DNA of 64,000 nt from Isochrysis galbana (GCA_018136815.1 CM030937.1:39506-103505), one strand, 5' to 3'; counted from the first letter of the stretch, positions 9,022-20,830 are shown. A program made the numbers and translations. The notes: generated from the sequence alone by a model not told the origin.

Positions 9022-12000
9022 TCAAATGCGTCTCGACTCACTTGACTCGTCCATAGCCGTATTTCTGCCATGGATAGTAGATGCCGCTTTCTCGGGCTTA
9101 GGCAATTCGAAAATGCTACTGCCTCGGCCTAGCACAATGTTTGCAGAGTCGGTTCTGGCCACCATGATTTGTCTAGCGATGGGAGTGGCGGCAGCAATCG
9201 CGCGTATCGTGTGCCGCATGCTGATGCGCCGGTGTTCCTTCATCGGGTATAGAGGTATGGCAAGCGTGTCGTACAATTGGAAAGGGGGCAGGCGTAGCTC
9301 TCTTGGGGTTTGCGCGATGATTTCACGGAAACTCACACCTCCCCGTGTAGGGTCTTGCTCATGGAGCATCACAATGGTTACGTTGAGATTGATGGCTCGC
9401 CGGATAATCCTAGCAAGTTCACCCCGGCTGTCGAGGAAGGTGGTTGTAGTGAGGTAGAGCAGCATAGCAGTTCTTCCAGATGGGCGAGTCGTGTTGTCCG
9501 GCAATGCATTTTCCGCATCGTCAATGATGATACTTCCTGCACCACCCGCTTCTTCAGCGGCAGTCTTGATTTCCGCCGCAGGGCCGTCCGCACCTTCATT
9601 GAATGAAGACACCAACAGGGTGTAAGGCGCCTTAAGAGCGACGAGCGCGATTTCGCCCGGCACACGTAGGCCTTTCGAGAGCTCATGAGGGTGCGCAGTG
9701 TAGTATGGCAAATGGCGGAGCGTGCGCAGGGCCACCAATTTTAGGGATTCCGTCTGGAAGCCCGCGACCCTGATCCAGGGTATCGTTTCCTCAGCGAAGA
9801 CGGCGGATATCGCCTCGTGCGGGCCTTGGTAGTCTGGGTAGGAGTCGGGCGCCTCGTCAACGCATGCAAGGCGGCATTCTTCGGTGAACTCGTGGACCGA
9901 GAGGCCGCCCCTTTCGGCATTTGTCTCGCGGATGACAACGATTGGTTTCCTCAATCGCAGCGCGGTGTAGAGCTCGCGTCTGCAATTTTGTGATCGAAAA
10001 TACCCCTGGAAAGGCGAGGACATCAACCAATAGCTCAGGTGAGGAAGTGTGCAGCGGTATTTGGCTTATTACATCTACCATAGTGCCAAAGTGCTCTGCA
10101 TCCACCTGCGAAAGAAAGATGACGACAACAGCGGAATTGGTAACATGCTGCTCAAGCTCGCTCAAATCGTCAAGGTCGTCGACGTCCAACCAGATGTGAA
10201 TATCCGGCATCAACAATTTTAGCTGGCGCACAATAGTGTGCGTTTGGTCTTGGCCGGTGCCCCACGCGTGGGAGAAGAAGGCATGGAAGTTGCACTTTAC
10301 TGGCAAGTCAAGGAACGGCTCCTGGCCTGTACTTGCGAGCCGAATAGTGGGAGTGACGGCGGCGGCAACAGCACGGCCAAGGATCACTAGAGCGGAGGCT
10401 ACGAGCATCAAAACCGAGAGGACGATCACAAAAACCGTGGTTTGGTAAGTGTCTGTCAGGCCGGTGAATGTATGGCAAGTATCCTTCCACCGGCCCTCAT
10501 CGCACAATTTGATTGCGAGGCCGGAGACGAAACAGCAAGTGATCAGCAAATTCGAAGTGCACGCGAGATAAAGATCGTCTGCGCGATTGAAGGGGCGCGC
10601 AAGGGCGAGTGCGGCGAGGTACATGGCAGAAACGATGGAAGCGAGTACCAAGCGAAGTAGCTTGCTTGAGCCGTGTTCAACATCTACAAAGAGAATGATT
10701 GACGTTAGGAAGAGCTTGCGCAGCATGTCAATCGATTCCCAGTAAAGGAAGCTGCATTGTTCGAGGAGGGTAGGAAGGAGTCAGAGAGCTTCAGCAAAGA
10801 GGACGCGCTGGAAAGGCGTGCCGTGAACACACATGCGCATCGCAAGTCTCCCACCAGCGAGCTGCGAACCTCCGGTCATAGTCGCGCCAAAGGAAGCGGC
10901 ACGCCCGAGCGAGCTGAGTGATGCGCTGCTTGCGTACGTACGGTGCGACGCGCAGCGAGAGCCCGAGGAAGGTGGCCGGAATCAGTACAGGCCACAGAAC
11001 AAAAAACCCGATGAAATAGGCGTAGAGGCTAACGAACGTTGAGTCGTTGTCGCTGCATTGCACGGTTAGCTGTGCCAAAAGGTAGGAGCGACGCTCGCCT
11101 GTCACATCGTCGTATCCGAATGATTCGCACTGACGCGCCCTGAATATGGACCGTGACACCGATGGGAGCACAAGGAAGCAGACCAATATGGAGGCATAGA
11201 GGGAATCGGATATTGCACGTTTGCCTACCCGACGACCAATAGTTGCTATGCGCATAACGACGGCATGCATTCCGATTACGACGAACACGACCAAAATTAA
11301 GGCGAATGGCCACATTGCGCTGAGCAATAGCCGTTCTTGCATCGTGCCGATGCACGCGCCGGGCATCACAAAGTCAAGCAGATCGACGTTGAGTGCACTC
11401 AGTGCATCCAGCCAACGCGTAAAATCTTGGTGAAGCCTAACACCATAGACGCCTTCCAGTGCATTGGCCACCTGGTAGAATGACACGAGGATCTTGAACT
11501 TGGCCTGCAAGCTCAAACTCGACGAAACGGCAACGATCCGGCGAATAGTCCGGCCGAATCGTTCTATCCGTCTCGACAACAGGTAGGTGATCGCGATTAA
11601 GACAGCCACTACTACTGCCACGCCAACAAGTACGCCTACGCGCCATACGCCAGGACAGCGCACGCATCGCCGTTCAGCGTTGCTGTAGTAATGACCCTCC
11701 AGCGCGCATGCCTGACACCGGGGCCCAAAGTGGCCATCCTCACAGTAACGATCCGCAAAATTTGGGGCCTCACCGGGCTCAGCCGAACCTGCGCACGTTG
11801 AGTTGGAACCGCCGTCCCGTAAGGTGTCGCACCGGTATAGCTCCGAAGAGCGCAACGAGTCACGCCAATAATTCTGTGGGACACCCAACGTTTCCAAGGT
11901 CGTATTCGTTGGGCATCGGGCGTGCGCAGGGCACGGCCGGCAGTATTCAGCTGGACTACTGAATATGTTGGAGCCCTCAAGGTTTGAGCTCAGCAGGTAG

Positions 12001-14900
12001 AAGCCATCTTTGCAGATAGAGCACGTTGTGCTTCCCTCCATACTCGAGAGGGGGTGTGGGCAAGGAACACATTCGCTTTGCCCTATGCTCGCTGCGTATT
12101 CACCGATTGCACAGCGGGTGCAGATGACGCTGCCCGCCGCCGCAGCCGAGCCAGCAGGGCACTCTGCGCACATCGATAGCCCCGCCGTCGGCGCGAACGT
12201 GCCTGCGCCGCATGGCGCAGGTTCAATGCTACCAGCCGTACACGCGTGTCCAATCGGGCAAGTATGACATTCCTCAAGTGCGGTGAGGCCCGAGGCATTT
12301 GAGAAGGTGCCAGGAGGGCAGACAAGAGGTAGACTGGATCCCTCTGGGCAATAATAACCATTTGGACACATATTGGGCTCACTGGTTCCTTCCTTCGGGC
12401 AGAAAAAACCGCGAGGGCATGAGCCAGCGCACACAGCGGTCGTTTGGTACTGTGGATCCGAGGATCCGAGGAGCCCAGCTGCGCACAAGTATGGAAAGTC
12501 CGTGTCGATGGGGAGCATCGGCAGCTGGTAGAGCTGGCGGCCAAGCAATGACGCGTCGGCCTCCCAGTTACATGGCTGCACGAAGCTGTAGGGCTGGCAA
12601 TCCCATGATGCCGAACCTGATGTTGTGAGCTCGCAATTGCTCCGGTGGTCGATACAATTTTGTTGCCGGACGGTTCCTTGTGGATACGGGCAGCCCTCCC
12701 GGAAGATCTTGCATACTGCGTTGGGCAACCAGTGTCCAGGTGGCGCGGGGAGGATGTAACTAAGCGCTCCTCCACTCACATAGACGGCGCGACCTATGGG
12801 AGCACTATTATCTCGCATGAAGGTCCCTTGCCCCATGCGCAGCGAGCCGCCTGACGAGTAGATCGCCCCGCCGCTCTGATAAATGGGCAGGCATGAGGGG
12901 AGGGGGGGGGGAGGTGAGTCGGAGAGGTAAGTGGCGGGGGTGGTCGGCAAGCCGGAGGTCGAGGTTAGTAACCTTCTGCCTTCGTTTGGCCCGAGATTGC
13001 GGGGAACAGGTGCTGAGAGGCGGGTGAGATCGACATTGAAGCCGCGCCAATGGGCCTTGCCCGCTTACCCTTCCCGCTGAGCAGTGTGTGAAAGAGGTGT
13101 TGGTGACCTCAGCCTCGCCACTGCTGAGGCGGAGCGCTCCTCCATCAAGATCCACATTGCAGTTCAGGATCATGGTGTCGCGAATGACTGCATATCCGCC
13201 CGAAATGTCGGCAACCCCAGCAGACATTCCTCCGCAGTCGCTTATAAGTGAGCCAAGAAGTGTGGCTCTTCCCCCCGCCGCCTCGAGGACAGCGCCCGAA
13301 ATGGCGGCGTTGCACGTAGAGACTGCGACGTTCGACAGGGTGGCGTCGCCGCCGTCGACGTACAGTACGCCTCCTTCCGAGGCAACGCAGTCATAGAAGG
13401 TCGCGTTGTGCACAAGTACTGTGCCGCCCTTCACGAAGAGAGCGCCACCAGAAGCAGAGGCCTCAGTGGACATGAAGGAGACATCCTTCATTGTAAGGTG
13501 CCCCGATGCCACGTAAGCGGCCCCGCCCTCCGCCTTGGCTGCCTCCCCGCCGCCTAGGCTGCGGCAGTCAATGAATTGAGATCGTGACACGTTCACACGA
13601 CCACCATCGAGTCTGATTGCTCCACCCGACCTGGCCCGGCAACCGGAAATGTGGCACTCGTCCATTTCCACACTAGCATTTGCCCAAACCCTTAGAGCGC
13701 CGCCCACATCCGAGCTGGCACCGCCAACTAGTAAAACGAGGCGGAGGCGTAGATGACAACCATCGGAAATGCTGAAAAGACGCGAGCGTCCCTCTCCATC
13801 GATGGTGGCCCCGCCAAAGCTCGATCGAATCGTAATGTCTGTCTCGTTTGAGCATGCTAGCGGTGTGCCGCCGAGCGCAAAGCGTGCGCCCGGCGGGAGA
13901 TGGATGGACATGGGAACACGGGCTGCGGATGCGGCGTCGATGAGGGCGCGTAACTCGTCCACAGACATAGCTGTCACCTCTCCCGGCATTCTAGGCGGCA
14001 ACGGCGGTAAGGGTGGTGGGCGCTTGGGCGGCAATGATGGCGGCAGCGCTGGCGGTGAGGGAGGCAAGGGCGGGATTGGGGGTGACAAAGGCGGCCGTCC
14101 AGCCCAGCACAGCTCCCAGCCCGGCCTGTTCAGGCTCGAATCTGAGTACCACGTGATTGTCCCGTCGGTGGGCACCACACCCTCGGGAGCGTCACTGCCG
14201 CAGAAGCGCTTCCCATTAATGAGAAGGTAGTCAAAAATGCACGGTTCTGCGCTCTCATAGTCGTTGAACGTTCCCGGTGACTCCACCAAAAAGTATATCA
14301 CCTGAAGCGGCTCCATTGGCACATTGACGATCTTGCACCGCTCGCTGTCACCATAGTTGGAGTGCGGGTAGCCCGAGCTAGCGATACAGCTCCCACCATT
14401 TGTGATCTTGCAAGGACCCTCGGCAGCTGCTGGTGCGGTCGGCGGCGGAAGCGGTGGTGCCGGTGGTTCAGGCGGCCGCGGCGGAGAGGGGGGCAAGAAC
14501 GGTGGCGTAGGAGGACCGGGCGGTGGATAGGGCACAGGAGGCGGCAAGGGGGGCGGGGAGGGCGCGGATGCCCAGCACAGCTCCCAGCCCATGCGTGTCT
14601 CGCTGTAGTCTGAACTCCACCTAATGACGCCGTCTTCAACGATGACTGCGTCCGGCCCAACACGACCGCAGTACCTTTGGCCATTGACAATGAGGGCATC
14701 ATAATCACAGTCATCATTGTACTCGACGTGGAATGAGACCACTTGGAGCGGCACCGACGGGATATAGCTGATGGTGCACGCCTCGTCATCTTCGTAGTTG
14801 TCAGGGTAACCCGAGCTCGAAGCACAGCGACCACCCTGGGTGAGCAAGCAAGGGCCTTCAATGGTGACTGGAGGGACTGGCGGCGATGGCGGGACCGGCG
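9022..14900 (-). CDS. CUB / beta-helix / Cys-rich / multi-pass membrane protein with two TIR-like domains (5' end in gap)
   Basis: Minus-strand exons 14900-13069, 12875-10855, 10751-10106 and 10005-9022 join in frame through GT-AG introns of 193, 103 and 100 bp, giving at least 1,826 residues; the N-terminus is lost in the gap. Order: two CUB-like domains (about 14-107 and 155-265; paired Cys, SSGYP, GWELCW) in proline-rich linkers; a parallel beta-helix (about 340-650; repeated SGGA, GGALF and DGG turns); cysteine-rich GCC2/GCC3-type repeats (about 700-950); about nine membrane segments (about 1010-1410); TIR-like domain 1 (about 1435-1600; HAFFSHAW, VVVIFLS, CRREL with Glu about 1510); TIR-like domain 2 (about 1624-1760; SRGEL with Glu about 1695). 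The layout suggests a surface sensor with a cytoplasmic TIR effector. Enzyme activity is inference. The ATG at 15018 lies across the gap and is not its start. Confidence 0.8.
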
Positions 14901-15000
14901 NNNNNNNNNNNNNNNNNNNNNNNNNNNNNNNNNNNNNNNNNNNNNNNNNNNNNNNNNNNNNNNNNNNNNNNNNNNNNNNNNNNNNNNNNNNNNNNNNNNN
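14901..15000. other. Assembly gap (100 N)
   Basis: Exactly 100 Ns, a conventional placeholder, so the true distance is unknown. The receptor gene ends abruptly on the left and the 552-bp repeat begins abruptly on the right. Confidence 1.
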
Positions 15001-15552
15001 GCCGTGGTCGCGCGACATGACGCTCCCCTTCGGACTCTCCGCTACGTGGGGAAGTTACAACGGAGACACGCTCCGGCCGTCGCTGCGGAGTCTCTCTCTC
15101 TCGCTCGCTCTCTCTCTCCGTCTCTCGCGACGTGTTTGAGTTATCGGTGATTTGGGGTCGCGGTTGCTTGATAATTTGCTTTGTTTGGGTGAATGATTCC
15201 GGTGTGTTCGTGAGTCGGTGTAACCTGTTGTTCTCAGGCTCTTTGTCCGTCGTTGTTCGCTGCGTCGCTGCACTCTAGCAGCCTAGGCTCCCTCCCTGAG
15301 GGAAGAGTTCTTTGTAGGTCTAACAATCTCTTACAACCCATCACACTAGGGCCGCTAGGAGCGCCTCGCCGCCCCACAGCCCTTCGTTCGCCGTTCGTTC
15401 CCCGTCCAGACACCCAAATGGGGTTGCCCGACCCAGTCCAGAATTTCATTCATCCGACTCCCGGTGGGGAGGAGGGCCAAAGCGCCGCGCTAGCCGCCGG
15501 TGCTGCTCGCGACGGAGTGGCTCAGAGCCCTCCGGCTCCGCTCGACTCGACA
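15001..15552. repeat. 552-bp direct repeat, left copy
   Basis: As far as can be read by eye this is identical to 16482-17033 at an offset of 1,481 bp. It contains a short open frame starting MGLPDPVQNFIHPTP at 15418. The repeat ends in ACA, as an LTR would, but its start is hidden by the gap, so a long terminal repeat and a tandem or assembly duplication cannot be separated. Confidence 0.9.
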
Positions 15553-16481
15553 AGCACGAAATCGTTCTTGTCTCCACGTTTCGCTCGCTATGTTCCGTTG
15601 CTTCTTGTTCCGATTCTGACCTCTGGTCAGCCCAAGTTCCAGGTTCCAGGTCTCTGTTTCCAGGTTCACCGCTCGACATCGGGAGACGTCTCGATCTTAG
15701 TCGGGGGGTGTCGCATTCATCCTAGATGATGCGATTTCCAGGCTCTTGTTTCCAGGTCCTTCGCCGTGCGGCCACACGGTGAAGCTCAGGTACATCTAGG
15801 TTGGTAGGGTTCGTCCCTAGCGATCTAGAATTCGAGTTCTCGTTTCGTTCCTTCTAGCCTGTTTGTCAGGTCTAGATTCCAGGTTTCCTCCTTTCGGGTA
15901 ATCTTGACCCAAAGGAGCCAGGTCGCCTGTTGCTCGCTGCGCGCTTGTCTCAGGCTCTCGGGTTACCTTGTGAAGGCTTGTTTAGCTTCTTGCAAGGCTT
16001 GTTGTTTCTTGTTGGGTTCCGGTTCTTTCTTGGGACCTGCTCACTTTCGTTGTTGTCCAGGCCTGTTCTTCGTAGGTTCTGCTTGGCCTGGTTAGGGTTT
16101 CGTTGAATCCCCGCGTTCGGCGTTCGTCTTGGCGTTCGGAAATTTCCTCTCACATTCCCTAGGTCCGCTACCCTTGGCTTGTAGGTCCTTGCTTCTTTCT
16201 TCTCGGTCAAGGTTTTGGCGAGCGAGTCGGTTGCTCTATCCGCTCGAGATTTGAGGTTTAATTTGCTATCTCCCCTTGGAGATCGGTGTAGGTTCGCTTC
16301 CTAGGTGAGGGAATCTTTCCCCTTGATGCAAGCTACATGCAAGCCCTTGGCCCCTTTGGTGTTTCTTCCCCTTGGTTGCTACTCAGGGTTGTTCGTTAGA
16401 AGCGTCTAGAAGGTTCACGCTCAACGGCAAGATTTCCTCTGTCGTGAAGACATCTCGTTGCGATCTGTATCCAAAGTGATC
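15553..16481. mobile_element. Spacer between the 552-bp repeats, LTR-element-like leader
   Basis: T-rich, non-coding sequence. It shares GGGGGGTGTCGCATTC and GGTTTAATTTGCTATCTCCC with 41860-42110, and a weaker form with 43675-43695. This suggests leader or internal sequence of one retroelement family. At 929 bp it is too short for gag-pol, so it would be a non-autonomous member. Confidence 0.45.
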
Positions 16482-17033
16482 GCCGTGGTCGCGCGACATG
16501 ACGCTCCCCTTCGGACTCTCCGCTACGTGGGGAAGTTACAACGGAGACACGCTCCGGCCGTCGCTGCGGAGTCTCTCTCTCTCGCTCGCTCTCTCTCTCC
16601 GTCTCTCGCGACGTGTTTGAGTTATCGGTGATTTGGGGTCGCGGTTGCTTGATAATTTGCTTTGTTTGGGTGAATGATTCCGGTGTGTTCGTGAGTCGGT
16701 GTAACCTGTTGTTCTCAGGCTCTTTGTCCGTCGTTGTTCGCTGCGTCGCTGCACTCTAGCAGCCTAGGCTCCCTCCCTGAGGGAAGAGTTCTTTGTAGGT
16801 CTAACAATCTCTTACAACCCATCACACTAGGGCCGCTAGGAGCGCCTCGCCGCCCCACAGCCCTTCGTTCGCCGTTCGTTCCCCGTCCAGACACCCAAAT
16901 GGGGTTGCCCGACCCAGTCCAGAATTTCATTCATCCGACTCCCGGTGGGGAGGAGGGCCAAAGCGCCGCGCTAGCCGCCGGTGCTGCTCGCGACGGAGTG
17001 GCTCAGAGCCCTCCGGCTCCGCTCGACTCGACA
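16482..17033. repeat. 552-bp direct repeat, right copy
   Basis: Second copy of 15001-15552. It ends at 17033, directly against LINE sequence read on the minus strand. Confidence 0.9.
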
Positions 17034-17113
17034 GTCCACTCCTTGGGTCAGTTCGAGTTTCTGTGCCCACGCTTCTCGGGCTGGCTGGGGCTTGGCTTCA
17101 GGGCCATTTTTAA

Positions 17114-19368
17114 GGTGGTAGGCGGGTGGCCGCGGGAGGGGGGGGCGGGGGAGAGGGGGGGAGAGGAGGGGGGGGCTCTCCCGCCAGAGCCGACACTGTA
17201 TGGTTAGATCATAAGCAGGAGAATATACATGAAAAAACGAGGAAACTGAGATGGGGGAATGCGGCTGTGTGGAAGCTGTCCACCTAAATCTTATGAACGG
17301 ACGAAACGCTTAGTGAAGACCAGTAGCGCGCGGTAGCGCGCGGGCGGCGGCGCAGCCAGTGCCAGTACGGCCTCCATGCTGCTGGAGCCCGACTGCAGCA
17401 TGCTGTATGCACAGGATGGCGGCCCACACACCACACGGACCTCGGCCACCAGCGCCCCCGCCCCAATCGGCGAAGTCGCCCCCCCCAATATTCGTAGGGC
17501 AACAGGTGTTGGTGGCGAAGCGTCTGGTTCAGCAGAGCCGCGCACGACGGTTGTGCTGTGCCTGCTGTGCTAGCACAAGGAGCCTGAGGTGCAGGAGAGT
17601 GCACAGAAGGCGGGTCATGTTGCCGTGTGCACCGCCCTGTGGCGCGACGGCCGCTATCGTAGACGTGGAGGCAAGCCGGACAAGTAGTCATGTGCTGTCC
17701 CCACATCCAGTCGTACACACTGTATGCGTGGTCGCTGGAGCAGAAGAAGTACCGGCGCTTCTTTTTGTACACGACGGTGGCGCGGAAGCTCGGAGTCACG
17801 GGTGTTGGGCATCGTGCGCGGCACACTGCCTGCGTCACCGAACGCATCTCAGAGCTGTTTGGGGCATCTTAAGTTGGATTGCTCCCCTTGCCTGTTTGCG
17901 TGTGCACTTTTGCTGTGGCGTTTCAAGAGTGGGAGGGTCTGCATGTGTGCATGTGAGGGCGATCCATGCGTGCCATCTTTAGATCCAACACAAAGTCCCG
18001 TCTTTGGTGCAAAAATTGTGTATTAAATCGGTCTGATGTCTCCGACATGGACACACCTCGGAGGGAAAATGGTCTCCGGAAGATTCCAAAAAAATAGGGT
18101 GTCATTCGGGGGGGTTGCAAGCTCAATTAACAGCTGCAAAGGTGCTGGAGAGGGGTTCTTTTTGTTATTAGAAAGGTTGGTTGTCCCCTCTTCAGTTGGG
18201 AGTTTCCCCGACTACACGCGCCCACACGCAAATACCCGTCTTCAAATCCAACATCAAACGCCGCCAAACATACTCACAACGGAATCACAGTCAGAGTCGC
18301 ATTCGGCCTCGCGTCTGCCAGAAGCAATCGTTAGTGACAATGAGGTCGGACACAAGGGGAGCCCCTGTGAAGAGATTGCCGTGCCGCACAATGCAAAGGC
18401 GGACAAGCCGAATGGTCTCGTTCACAACATCGGCAATGGCTGGCGCGAGCGCGCAAATGTTGGTGTTGAACTGGTCCTTGCCCATGGGGACCAGGTTCTG
18501 TGCCACGCAATCTGTGCTGTAGGAGGCGTACATCTTGCCGCTGAGCAAGCACCCGAGGGTCGCGCTCAGGGATTGTACCGAGAGCCTACGCACCTTTGGT
18601 TCGGGCGCCTCTGCCTTTCCCTCTTGGTCGGCGTTGGCGTCCACGCGGGTCGCCTCCATTGATGAGGGCATTGCCAGCTTGCTACCCAGGTTGATACGGA
18701 TGGACCTCTGGCAATGTGAGCATTCCAAGGAGATGACCATGACCATGCCCCACCCGCCAAAGACACGTTCGCTCTCACCTGGTGTCAAGGTATCCTTGCG
18801 CTTGCAACCCGGGCAGACGAAGGCTGTGCATATCTCGTCGGACAGCCGCCGCACGTTCGTCACGTAACACCGATCTTCTTCTTCTCGAGCTTCCACCTCG
18901 ATGGGCACACGCTTCTTCTTCCGCAGAGCCCCCCCTCCCCCCAGAGACCCTGGCGCCTCTGCTGGAGCCTCCCGCGTGCGCGAGCCCCGAGGGAGCTCTG
19001 CCTTCGGCGACACCCATCCCCTTGAGAGCCTCTTCTTGCGTTTCCCTCCATTGCCATTGCCACCACTCTCTGCGATCCTTGGGGCCCTCCTGACGCTGAC
19101 GCAGGCAACACCGTCGCAGCGCGTCCCAAAGGGTGTCTCAGAGACAGAGAAGCCCCAGTCGACTGGAGTAGTGGGGGGCGCCCGAGGGGTAGGTGGCAGA
19201 GACTCCCCCTCCCCCTGCCCCTCCGCCGCAGCCCCTGTGTCCTGTTGGGCCTCGGTGGCGGACATTGTGGCCGAGCTTGCCCGGCGCGCGGGGGCGCGCG
19301 CCGCACGCCCTTTTCGCGCTAGAGTACTCCCCGCCCCCCCCCTCTCCCGCGGCCACCCGCCTACCACC
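17114..19368 (-). mobile_element. Kolobok-type DNA transposon flanked by TTAA
   Basis: Ends are 25-nt terminal inverted repeats starting GGTGGTAGGCGGGTGGCCGC (17114 inward, 19368 inward), each bordered by TTAA (17110-17113 and 19369-19372). TTAA duplication occurs in Kolobok and piggyBac. The encoded protein has a zinc-knuckle and DxxWxxRG pattern, which favours Kolobok or a Mutator-like relative. Between 17150 and 18290 I see only poor frames (one with CPACLHVYDSG at about 17660). Confidence 0.8.
18291..19265 (-). pseudogene. Kolobok/Mutator-like transposase, N-terminal half
   Basis: The ATG at 19265 (MSATEAQQDTG) opens a 324-residue frame inside the transposon. A disordered N-terminus is followed by a zinc ribbon with CPGC and CSHC pairs (about residues 163-210), a helical region (SVQSLSATLGCLLSGKM), and NDCFWQTRG just before the stop. 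The D-x-x-W-x-x-R-G form matches the first catalytic aspartate region of these transposases. The rest of the DDE core is absent, so this copy is probably inactive or needs splicing I cannot see. The frame is open upstream into LINE sequence only because the insertion happens to be in phase. Confidence 0.65.
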
Positions 19369-20175
19369 TTAAGGTATTCTCGCGTTATGTCTGATACGGT
19401 GATCTGGTCCAGTTGTTTTTTGCCGTCTAGTGTGTATTCCTCCGCTAGCGGGTATTCTAAGTGCTTTGGGCCTTTTAGCCCGTTTTCCCATTTGGCCGGT
19501 GCGTGGTAAAGTGTCTCCTCTCCCGGTTTCGCTACTTCGGTGGTGTCTGTGGTTTCTCCCAGATAATTGGTGTTCGTGTATATCCATATATTGTTCATTC
19601 TAGTGATATATGTGTTGTCTTCGGATACCTTGACTTCCCTTGGTTCGTTCTCCGTCGGAGCCGCGTCGTTTGTTTGCTTCGGTTGCATTTCAGAGGAGGT
19701 CGCGGTCGGCGGAGGGTCCGCCTGTGCCCTCTCCAGGAGTCGCGAGGTGTGTCGCACAACACGTTCCCACGAGCTTAAGAATTCCTTTTTGTTCACCTTG
19801 GTCCCCGCGTGAAAGAATGTCTCGGGGAGGTGTTCTACGTATCGTGCGCATTCCTCTTGGGTGTAAGGTTTGGTGCCTGAGGGCAAACTAGTCGCTAAAG
19901 GGGGGGGGGGTCCAAACCGAAGTGGAGGGGGCGTCTGTGTGGAAGTGGAGGGGAGGAGCCGCGCCCCCCCTCTTCCCCCCCGCTTCCCCCCCCCCCCCCC
20001 CCCCGCGAATCCCCCCCCCCCCCCGCTCCGCCTCTGCGCAGGCCCCCGCCCTCCCCTCTCCAGCTCTCCCGCGCACATCATCATCGCTACTATCAGCGGC
20101 CTCTTTGCTCTTTGTTCTCCTCCCGCCTTTTTGCCGCCTTGGCTGCCCTTCCCGCCGCCTTTGCATCAGCCTCGT

Positions 20176-20397
20176 TCACCTCGGGCTCCGGCTCCTCGAG
20201 GACGTTCTCGAGTTGGCGGCGCACAGCCGTTTGCTGCCACTGCGGGCACGGGAGACCCCCACCCGTGGCGGCGAGACGATGGCCTCATGCTCGTCGACGG
20301 ATCGGTTGATACGGGCCGACCTTCGCGACGGCATGCTCCCATTCGACAGGCTGTACGCCACCTTGCGGCCTGAGGTCTTCTCCGGCGGTGTCGCCAT
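20176..20397 (-). CDS. Short basic ORF, uncertain
   Basis: ATG at 20397; 73 residues rich in Ser and Arg (MATPPEKTSGRKVAYSLSNG). A second frame overlapping its end (LENVLEEPEPEVNEADAK, to about 20094) also looks coding, so this may be the first part of a spliced or frameshifted gene that the LINE fragment has cut. No family recognised. Confidence 0.3.
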   Translation of the reverse strand: MATPPEKTSGRKVAYSLSNGSMPSRRSARINRSVDEHEAIVSPPRVGVSRARSGSKRLCAANSRTSSRSRSPR

Positions 20398-20830
20398 GGC
20401 GGCCGAGCGTGGCCCGCCCCCCGCCCTCTCCTCGCGAGGGCGCGAGGCTCCGGGACCCCACCTCTCCGCCACTCCCTTCAGCTTTCACTTTTCAGGATTT
20501 GAAATCTTGAGAAAAACGTGATTCTTGAGCTTTTCCTCAAACTTCGAATTGTGAATTCTGAAGGTATCCTTCAGAGTTCGCTTCAAGATTTGCGTTTTCC
20601 CCCTCCACTGACACTGCCATCTGCCATATATTGATAAATCATAGCTTCATTTATGCCTTATTATAGCACATGTGTAAAAACTTCGCACGTTACAGTCACA
20701 AACCTCATGCCATCGTTGACCTCGCAATCTTGCACACAAGCACCGCCCCTCGCGGCCGGATAGGTCTCTGCGGTTTGCGCCTCCGCAAGTCATCGCAGCT
20801 GTAGAGCTCAAGGAATTAGGTGATCGCTGC
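20398..20830. other. Spacer
   Basis: Nothing recognisable. AT content rises from 20480 to 20700, consistent with a 3' UTR and spacer downstream of the minus-strand gene at 20831. Confidence 0.4.

Larger units (their letters stand above)
17034..19880 (-). mobile_element. LINE fragment (C-terminal ORF2), split by a DNA transposon
   Basis: On the minus strand, 19880-19373 encodes a stretch closely matching the post-RT region of the intact LINE (YITRMNNIWIYTNTNYL, AKWENGLKGPKHLE). After a 2,255-bp transposon the match resumes at 17109-17034 (KPQPAREAWA). The two parts are collinear and in frame across the TTAA site. The fragment is 5'-truncated near 19880 and cut at 17033 by the 552-bp repeat. 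Confidence 0.85.

Noticed and set aside
12808-15018. Apparent start codon of the CUB protein at 15018
   Set aside because: It lies on the far side of a 100-N gap, inside a dispersed repeat; the frame through the Ns is meaningless.
17110-19372. piggyBac assignment based on TTAA
   Set aside because: Ends begin GGTGG, not CCC, and the protein shows a zinc knuckle and D-x-x-W-x-x-RG pattern not found in piggyBac.
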